Shown here: piece after piece, positions 59,152 to 64,000 of the stretch
How the letters are laid out: each line of letters opens with the position of its first letter
Numbering within the stretch: position 1 is the first letter of the stretch
Assembly: GCF_013694105.1 (NCBI RefSeq)
Contig: NZ_JACEFG010000002.1
Coordinates: 496,001 to 560,000 of the forward strand
From: Halobacillus locisalis
Lineage (GTDB): Bacteria > Bacillota > Bacilli > Bacillales > Halobacillaceae
Direction: 5' to 3'
Length of the DNA: 64,000 bases
Program-made: the position numbers and the translations under genes
Notes under the pieces: generated by a model
What the model was told of the DNA's origin: nothing
The model's input: only the letters and a program-made list of their open reading frames with translations
Database searches by the model: none

Positions 59152-60524
59152 AGGTGAAATGGAGATCTTCTCTGCAGGCGAAGTATCTTGTGCTCATTAT
59201 TGTGGCTCTGTTTGTTTTTCCGTTTACCATACCTGTTATTTCAGGATTGGTATATGTACCTGCCGTCATGATCGAACAGCCGGACGATCCTTATGGCAAT
59301 CACGAGTCATTCGAAGAGCATTGGCATGAGCAAGCAGATGGATTGTCGATGGAAACCGATCGTGGAGTGATCGATGAACTCGAGAAGCTTCACGAAGACA
59401 TGCCGGAAGCGGGACTGTTTTGGGTTGGAGAGAACGGAGGCGTGAAAGGGCGCTGGAATGTGCTTACTGACATACCTGAACAATGGAGTCAATCCTTTAC
59501 CGTCCAATTTATGAAGGAACACTACGATAGCAATCCCTTCACGGTTGTCGCTTCTGTCGGTGAAGAGGGTGCGAGAGGCTGGATCGTTGCTCAAATCGAC
59601 CGCGAGCACCTGGGCCCGCCGATTACGAAATTAAGTCGAAGTTATGATTTTGTCATCATTATTGTGATCGGAGTCCTCGTCATCGGATTCGGTGTCTTGT
59701 CTTGGCTTTTTTTCAAGAAAGTTCATGGGCGTCTTAAGCAATTGAAAGTCGCCATGGATCAACGAGGGGATGCGGGCTTACCATCGCCCGTGGAGCGTAC
59801 ATCGAATGATGAAATCGGCGAGCTTGAAGTCAGTTTCAATCAAATGGTTAAAGAACTTGTCGAGAGCCGCAAACGTGAACAACAAGAAGAAGCGATCCGA
59901 CGAGAGTGGATGGCCAGCCTCTCGCATGACTTGCGTACGCCCTTGACGACGATTCGAGCATCGCTCGCTGAAGTGACCGATGAAGTAAGCAGCCGCAAGG
60001 GGCAGCAAGCGATCCAATCGATGAATGATAAAATCGATTCGTTAAGCTATCTGATTGATAATCTCTTGTCTCTTTCGTTACTGACCAGTCAGAAGTACCC
60101 ATATCATGAACAGGACGTCGACATGAATCGGTTTGTGAGGCAAGTATCGGCCCACTGGTATGCAACATTTGAACAAACTGAAATTGAAGTGGATATCGAT
60201 ATCGGCTCAACTCCCGTCCAATGGCAAGTCGATCCGAAGTGGATGGAGCGGATCATGGATAACCTTTTTCAAAATGTATGGAGGCATGCGGCGATTGGCA
60301 AATACGTAGGTGTTTCTGTCCAACCCTCCATGCTGAAAATTGCAGATCGAGGAAAAGGAATGGCTCACACATCCAATGCAGAGGGGGCAGGAGTAGGGCT
60401 ATCCATTGTCGATATTATGATACGTGAGATGGGGATGGAGTGGGAGATGGATTCTTCTGGTGATGGAACGGAAGTGATCATTCATTACAATAAAGAACCG
60501 AACAGACAGGAGCGGCTGGCTTAA
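59148..60524 (+). CDS. Sensor histidine kinase
   Basis: A 458-residue membrane kinase with two helices (residues about 12-42 and 165-190) flanking an acidic extracellular sensor of about 120 residues. A HAMP domain (KKVHGRLKQLKVAMD) follows, then HisKA with phospho-acceptor His in MASLSHDLRTPLTTIRASL and HATPase with ERIMDNLFQNVWRHA (N box) and DRGKGMAHTSNAEGAGVGLSIV (G1/G2). The sensor domain is not of the small BceS type. The signal is unknown. It is co-transcribed with the response regulator and ends at a terminator. Confidence 0.92.
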   Translation: MKVKWRSSLQAKYLVLIIVALFVFPFTIPVISGLVYVPAVMIEQPDDPYGNHESFEEHWHEQADGLSMETDRGVIDELEKLHEDMPEAGLFWVGENGGVKGRWNVLTDIPEQWSQSFTVQFMKEHYDSNPFTVVASVGEEGARGWIVAQIDREHLGPPITKLSRSYDFVIIIVIGVLVIGFGVLSWLFFKKVHGRLKQLKVAMDQRGDAGLPSPVERTSNDEIGELEVSFNQMVKELVESRKREQQEEAIRREWMASLSHDLRTPLTTIRASLAEVTDEVSSRKGQQAIQSMNDKIDSLSYLIDNLLSLSLLTSQKYPYHEQDVDMNRFVRQVSAHWYATFEQTEIEVDIDIGSTPVQWQVDPKWMERIMDNLFQNVWRHAAIGKYVGVSVQPSMLKIADRGKGMAHTSNAEGAGVGLSIVDIMIREMGMEWEMDSSGDGTEVIIHYNKEPNRQERLA

Positions 60525-60541
60525 TCAGTCGCTCTTTTTTG
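60507..60541 (+). terminator. Terminator of the two-component operon
   Basis: GGAGCGGCTG / CAGTCGCTC stem with one mismatch and T-run. It overlaps the end of the kinase gene. Confidence 0.78.
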
Positions 60542-60587
60542 TATTGTATCTGAAAATGTCTAGAATTGAGTGTGCTGTTGATATGAT

Positions 60588-60704
60588 ATCGGACAAATCA
60601 GATGCGATTTCGGACGTCCTTACCCTACATATCGGACAAGAAGTTCTGTTTATCGGACACCCGCCCACTCTATTCGGACAAGAGATACGTTTTTTCGGAC
60701 ATCA
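60588..60704 (+). repeat. (A/T)TCGGACA array, 6 units at 21-bp spacing
   Basis: CGGACA cores begin at 60590, 60611 (CGGACG variant), 60633, 60654, 60675 and 60696, giving spacings of 21, 22, 21, 21 and 21 bp, all in one orientation. The first unit (TCGGACAAAT..CGAT) and the last three (TATCGGACACC.., TATTCGGACAA..CG.TTTT, CGGACATC) match the 28.5-kb array. It lies between the two-component terminator and the ABC transporter start, so it could affect that operon's expression. A 67-codon frame across it has no protein-like features. Confidence 0.9.
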
Positions 60705-60805
60705 TCCCACCCAGCTGCAAATATGGAAAAATTTAAACAAAACTTAAACCAATGCCAACCTTGTTTTTAAATCAGGCGATCTAAGATGATAATGGAGGTG
60801 TTGGA

Positions 60806-61738
60806 ATGAGTGAAATCATTGTGCAAACAAACAATCTATCAAAAACATTTAAGAAATACAAAGCGGTAGACGGTGTAGATCTTCGTATTTCTAAAGGGGA
60901 TATTTATGGGTTTCTCGGGCCGAATGGAGCGGGGAAGACAACGACAATCCGCATGCTGCTCGGACTTATGAAGCCGTCAGAAGGAGATATTCAACTATTT
61001 GGTCAAACGTTTGATCAAAACAAGCTGGAGTGTTTAAGACGGATGGGGTCCCTCGTCGAATCGCCTTCGTACTATGAACATCTGAGTGGTCGAGACAATT
61101 TAGAGGCCTTACGCATCTTATTACAGGTGCCAAAGTCCCGGATTGATGAAGTACTCGAGATCGTTCGTTTAACAAAGGACGCGGGAAGACCTGTTAAACA
61201 ATACTCGCTCGGCATGAAGCAACGTCTCGGCATTGCTGCATCCCTACTAGGAAATCCCGAGCTTCTCGTATTGGATGAACCAACAAACGGACTCGACCCT
61301 TCTGGTATTCAGGAAATGAGAGAATTGATCAAGTCGATGCCGAGCAAATACGGGATCACGGTCATGATTTCCAGTCATTTATTAAGTGAAATGGATCAAA
61401 TGGCAACTCGAGTCGGAATCATTTCGAAAGGAAAGTTGATTTATCAAGACTCGATTGAAAAGTTAAGAAATAAAGCGATGCCACAAATTGCGATCAGGGT
61501 CAGTCATGTCGCCAAAGCAAAGGGTTATTTGCAAAGTAACGGCTGGAAAGTATCAAGTGATGCGGACCACCTTTTTCTTGAAGGTACAAGTGATCGGGAA
61601 GTAGCGGAGGTCGTCGCGTTTCTGGCACAAAAGCAGATTGGCGTGTACCGCATCGAGGAGAATCGTCACACCTTAGAGGACATCTTCTTAGATTTGACGA
61701 AAGGCGGCGAGTTGGATGCTTCGAGCACTGCAAGCTGA
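60806..61738 (+). CDS. ABC transporter ATPase (bacitracin/lantibiotic resistance type)
   Basis: A 310-residue ATPase driving the two following ABC-2 permeases. Motifs are GPNGAGKTTTIRMLLGLMKPS (Walker A), QYSLGMKQRLGIAASLL (signature), LLVLDEPTNGLDPSG (Walker B) and the switch His in MISSHLLSEMDQ. The C-terminal 90 residues (KAKGYLQSNGWKVSSDADHLFLEG, RHTLEDIFLDLTKGG) are of the BcrA/NukF/EpiF kind. With its two-component neighbour the set looks like a peptide-antibiotic sensing and defence module. GGAGGTG precedes the ATG. The end overlaps the next gene by 23 bp. Confidence 0.92.
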   Translation: MSEIIVQTNNLSKTFKKYKAVDGVDLRISKGDIYGFLGPNGAGKTTTIRMLLGLMKPSEGDIQLFGQTFDQNKLECLRRMGSLVESPSYYEHLSGRDNLEALRILLQVPKSRIDEVLEIVRLTKDAGRPVKQYSLGMKQRLGIAASLLGNPELLVLDEPTNGLDPSGIQEMRELIKSMPSKYGITVMISSHLLSEMDQMATRVGIISKGKLIYQDSIEKLRNKAMPQIAIRVSHVAKAKGYLQSNGWKVSSDADHLFLEGTSDREVAEVVAFLAQKQIGVYRIEENRHTLEDIFLDLTKGGELDASSTAS

Positions 61739-62417
61739 ATCAATGAAAGTGAAGCCTTGGTTTTGGTTTCTTGTATTTCTTGGTCCTTTTGGCGTCATCT
61801 CCTTACAGCTGGTCAATTATGGGGTTCGTTATGATTGGATCATGCGGACATATCCGGATGTATGGGGGAGACTCCTGTCGTTTGTGAACATTTTCGTCGC
61901 GCCAGGTTTGCTGTTAGGGATGGCGATTCTAGCTTCCCAACTAGCGAGTCTCGAACACAAACAAGGATCATGGACGCAAATTCTCGCATTGCCTGTCAAA
62001 AGAAGAGACGTGTTTGTCACCAAGTTTCTCGTTGTGGCCTTTATGATTTTGATTTCCTCGGTCCTTTTATTTTTCGGTACGATCCTTTTAGGTGTGGGTC
62101 TAGGCTTCGGTTGGAACTTTCCACTTATCCGGATTGCCGAGAACAGCTTCTATCCTATGATTGCAGGCCTTCCAGTTCTCGCATTGCAAGTGTGGTTGTC
62201 CATCGTTCAAAAAAACCAAGCCGTTCCATTGACGGTCGGGATCTTTGGGGCCGTCTTTTCGATGTATAGTCATAATGCGCCGGACTGGGTGATTTGGAAA
62301 TGGCCATTACTTTTTCCTGAGCACGATTCTCTTCCTTATGTCGGGCTTGGGTTGATAGTAGGAATCGTTATTCTTTCTTTAGGCGTTCTCGATTTCAAGA
62401 GGAGGGATATTGTATGA
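61716..62417 (+). CDS. ABC-2 type permease (lantibiotic-immunity-like)
   Basis: A 233-residue membrane subunit with six hydrophobic segments, beginning MLRALQAESMKVKPWFWFLV. It has the EpiE/MutE-like pattern of a first helix, a cytoplasmic EHKQGSWTQILALPVKRRDVFVTKF segment that contacts the ATPase, and four more helices. It overlaps the ATPase gene by 23 bp and the next permease by 4 bp, so all three are tightly coupled. An ATG at 61743 would avoid the first overlap but lacks a ribosome site. Confidence 0.87.
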   Translation: MLRALQAESMKVKPWFWFLVFLGPFGVISLQLVNYGVRYDWIMRTYPDVWGRLLSFVNIFVAPGLLLGMAILASQLASLEHKQGSWTQILALPVKRRDVFVTKFLVVAFMILISSVLLFFGTILLGVGLGFGWNFPLIRIAENSFYPMIAGLPVLALQVWLSIVQKNQAVPLTVGIFGAVFSMYSHNAPDWVIWKWPLLFPEHDSLPYVGLGLIVGIVILSLGVLDFKRRDIV

Positions 62418-63139
62418 AACCTTTACTAAAATCTGAATGGATCAAAATAAGAAACACGAAAATCTGGTGGCTTCTCACCTTCAGTCCCCTATTGGTCGGG
62501 ATTACAGGAATGACGATGCCGATGCCAGAAGAAGGACCACAGTGGGTATTCCTCCTCTCCACTGGAGTCTCGATTCATGCTTTACTCTTTCTCCCGTTGA
62601 TGGTGGCCGTGTTTTCTGCCTATATTTGTCGGTATGAACATCAGCACAATGCATGGAAGCAACTGTTCACGATGCCTGTGTCGAGACGTCACGTGTTTAT
62701 GGCTAAATATGTGATTGTCGCTTTGGTAATAGCAGTCAATCAATGCTTATTCTTCCTCACCTACTTTGGTGTCGGGTTCACGAGGGGATTGGAAGGCGCA
62801 ATTCCATGGGACTATCTTTTCAGGAGTCTTGCTGGGGGATGGGTGGCGACACTTCCTTTAGCAGCGCTGACTTTGTGGGTGGCGCTTGTCTGGTCAAGTT
62901 TTGCAGCAGCCATTACCGTTAATGTCATCCTGACTATGCCGAACATGTTCGTCGTGAATTCTGAAACATTCGGGCCTCTTTATCCATGGGCGCAGCCATT
63001 TTTGATGATGCTTCCTCAATCAGAAGGGATCATGGGAGGTTTCTTCGTATCTGTTGAGTCGATGATGGTTGCGGTGATTGGTGGTTTTCTCGTCTTCTTT
63101 ATCGGAGGGTTGACCAGTATCCATAGAAAAGTAGTGTGA
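62414..63139 (+). CDS. ABC-2 type permease (second membrane subunit)
   Basis: A 241-residue protein of the same family as its upstream neighbour, with six hydrophobic segments. The shared coupling segment reads RYEHQHNAWKQLFTMPVSRRHVFMAKYVIV, against EHKQGSWTQILALPVKRRDVFVTKF in the first permease, which shows the two arose by duplication. It probably pairs with that permease as a heterodimer, as in EpiEG/NukEG systems. The ATG overlaps the preceding stop (ATGA) and follows GGAGG by 8 bp. Confidence 0.87.
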   Translation: MKPLLKSEWIKIRNTKIWWLLTFSPLLVGITGMTMPMPEEGPQWVFLLSTGVSIHALLFLPLMVAVFSAYICRYEHQHNAWKQLFTMPVSRRHVFMAKYVIVALVIAVNQCLFFLTYFGVGFTRGLEGAIPWDYLFRSLAGGWVATLPLAALTLWVALVWSSFAAAITVNVILTMPNMFVVNSETFGPLYPWAQPFLMMLPQSEGIMGGFFVSVESMMVAVIGGFLVFFIGGLTSIHRKVV

Positions 63140-63190
63140 AACCTTCTTGTGCTTCTATTCGTATGAGAAAAGGAAGCTAAAGGGAGGCGC

Positions 63191-63358
63191 ATGAATGTGA
63201 AGAAAAGAAGGAGAGAGAAAAAAGGCAGCGGTATAAGCGATGGGATTTTTGAGGTTCTATTTTGGGTACCTGAGTTGATTCTTCTACCCCTCCGTGCTGC
63301 CTTGTGGTTGCTGAGAGGAGTCGGGAGAGTCATCAGTCATATGTGGGACGGAATCTAA
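63191..63358 (+). CDS. Small basic membrane-associated protein (55 aa)
   Basis: A 55-residue frame beginning MNVKKRRREKKGSGISDGIF and continuing with a hydrophobic stretch (LFWVPELILLPLRAALWLLRGVG) and a short tail HMWDGI. A strong AAAGGGAGG site lies 3 bp before the ATG and an intrinsic terminator follows directly, so translation is likely. The Arg/Lys-rich start followed by an amphipathic or membrane helix suggests an inner-face membrane peptide. It follows the ABC operon by 51 bp without a terminator between, so may belong to that transcript. Function unknown. Confidence 0.68.
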   Translation: MNVKKRRREKKGSGISDGIFEVLFWVPELILLPLRAALWLLRGVGRVISHMWDGI

Positions 63359-63392
63359 CGGACTTCATCGGATAGATGAGGTCTTTTTTTAT
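63359..63392 (+). terminator. Terminator after the ABC operon and small ORF
   Basis: GACTTCATC / GATGAGGTC stem with a 5-nt loop and TTTTTTT. Confidence 0.85.
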
Positions 63393-63403
63393 TTGTAGAA
63401 ATG

Positions 63404-63434
63404 GAAAAAGGGTCTGAGTGAACAGACCCCTTTT
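63404..63434 (-). terminator. Terminator of the second terC gene
   Basis: AAAAGGGTCTG / CAGACCCCTTTT stem just after the minus-strand TerC stop. Confidence 0.8.
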
Positions 63435-63441
63435 CGGTGAG

Positions 63442-64000
63442 TTATATAGCCTTCGTCGTTTCCTCGGCATGAGCTGGTTTTTCTTTTGATAGCAACCAAC
63501 CGCCGATTCCGATCGAAAGAAGGACGGTCCAGAAGACAGCCTTCCACTCCGCACTTTTTGCGAAGCCTTCTGCTAATACAGCAAGCTCTGGATGGGCCAG
63601 CGTATAGACAGCGAGCTTGATTCCTACCCAAGCGACAACCAAGTAGGCTGCCGTTTCGAGCCCAGGTCTACGGTCGAGCAAAGTGACAAAGTATCCAGCG
63701 GCGAATCGCATGATGACGAGGCCGATGATTCCTCCGGCAAGAACGACAGCGAAGTGTCCTCCGTTGAGTCCACCGATTTCAGGCAAGTTCGCAAGTGGCA
63801 AAGTGATAGCTAACGCAACAGCGGCTAAGATGGAGTCGACGGCAAACGCGATATCGGCAAGCTCAACCTTAATGACAGTCACCCAGAATCCGGAACCTTT
63901 TTTCTCTTCAGCCGATTTGATCAACTTCGGCTTTAATACATGTTTTTTCAAAAGGTGGTAGGCCGCGATTCCGATGAGATAGATCGCTCCAATCGCCTGT
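63442..64000 (-). CDS. TerC family protein, 5' part outside the window
   Basis: The C-terminal part of a second TerC-like membrane protein; at least 186 residues are visible, and the reading frame stays open to the window edge (IGAIYLIGIAAYHLLKKHV). The segment VELADIAFAVDSILAAVALAITL is the second metal-site helix, and GHFAVVLAGGIIGLVIMRFAAGYFV follows. It is similar to the 22.7-kb TerC over this region but has no glutamate run in the loop. Whether it too has a yybP-ykoY leader cannot be seen. Confidence 0.9.
   Translation of the reverse strand, partial: QAIGAIYLIGIAAYHLLKKHVLKPKLIKSAEEKKGSGFWVTVIKVELADIAFAVDSILAAVALAITLPLANLPEIGGLNGGHFAVVLAGGIIGLVIMRFAAGYFVTLLDRRPGLETAAYLVVAWVGIKLAVYTLAHPELAVLAEGFAKSAEWKAVFWTVLLSIGIGGWLLSKEKPAHAEETTKAI

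Noticed and set aside
60544-60747. 67-codon frame over the second octamer array
   Set aside because: It contains repeated SD/IG(Q/H)-like residues from the octamers only. The 22-bp spacing shifts the frame, which argues against a repeated peptide.
1-64000. Insertion sequences, prophage, tRNA or rRNA genes
   Set aside because: No transposase, integrase, phage structural gene, tRNA cloverleaf or rRNA signature was seen in either strand.

Overview
The window is a 64 kb chromosomal segment from a spore-forming member of the Bacillaceae. Support comes from Bacillus-type Shine-Dalgarno sites (AGGAGG/AAAGGAG) with many TTG and GTG starts, the cwlJ-gerQ spore germination pair, ywdI/ywdK-like genes, SE1832- and SE1561-type small proteins, FMN and yybP-ykoY riboswitches, and intrinsic terminators after most transcripts. 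Fairly acidic proteins, a TRAP transporter, an Na+/H+-type antiporter, BrnQ and an NSS transporter suggest a marine or moderately halophilic lineage such as Halobacillus, but the species cannot be fixed from sequence alone. I saw no rRNA, tRNA, insertion sequence, prophage or CRISPR array.

Layout. 0-5 kb: catalase with a PerR-like box, RecQ, a zinc-free oxidoreductase. 5-8.4 kb: a three-gene cassette of circularly permuted ATP-grasp, alpha-E and transglutaminase-like proteins. 8.5-10.3 kb: an S-layer-anchored protein with two copies of a helical domain. 10.3-14 kb: BrnQ (with an attenuator-like leader) divergent from a CPA1 antiporter. 15.2-18.2 kb: a TRAP transporter operon in Q-M-P order behind a promoter overlapped by operator-like repeats. 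18.7-28.1 kb: MFS and AI-2E-type transporters, PepT, a TerC manganese exporter under a yybP-ykoY riboswitch, small conserved genes, OsmC, and a GH13 alpha-glucosidase with a cre site. 28.8-32.5 kb: the riboflavin operon ribD-ribE-ribBA-ribH under an FMN riboswitch. 33-47.5 kb: photolyase, M29 aminopeptidase, membrane acyltransferase, PfpI/Hsp31-like protein, GNAT proteins, YjiH-like protein, DUF523-DUF1722 protein, fructosamine-kinase-like protein, a secreted metalloprotease, and an ABC1 kinase/phasin-like pair. 48-53 kb: an orphan chemoreceptor and a three-gene haem-copper oxidase operon. 53.5-64 kb: membrane proteins, an NSS transporter, ywdI-ywdK, cwlJ-gerQ, a two-component system followed by an ABC-2 transporter operon, and a second TerC cut by the window end.

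The most unusual content is between genes. First, a family of GC-rich hairpin elements of about 120 bp has a conserved core, while the terminal stem differs in sequence from locus to locus yet stays self-complementary, which is the signature of selected structure. At three loci (18.3, 32.6 and 47.6 kb) two copies sit tail to tail in a composite of about 350-450 bp. A fourth locus (35.9 kb) is a collapsed remnant, and two single copies lie at 53.1 and 53.4 kb. Second, two arrays of an (A/T)TCGGACA octamer repeat every 21 bp (two helical turns): 8 copies at 28.5 kb and 6 at 60.6 kb. Their first unit and last three units match each other, so they are two versions of one element. Neither family looks protein-coding, and I know of no assigned function for either.
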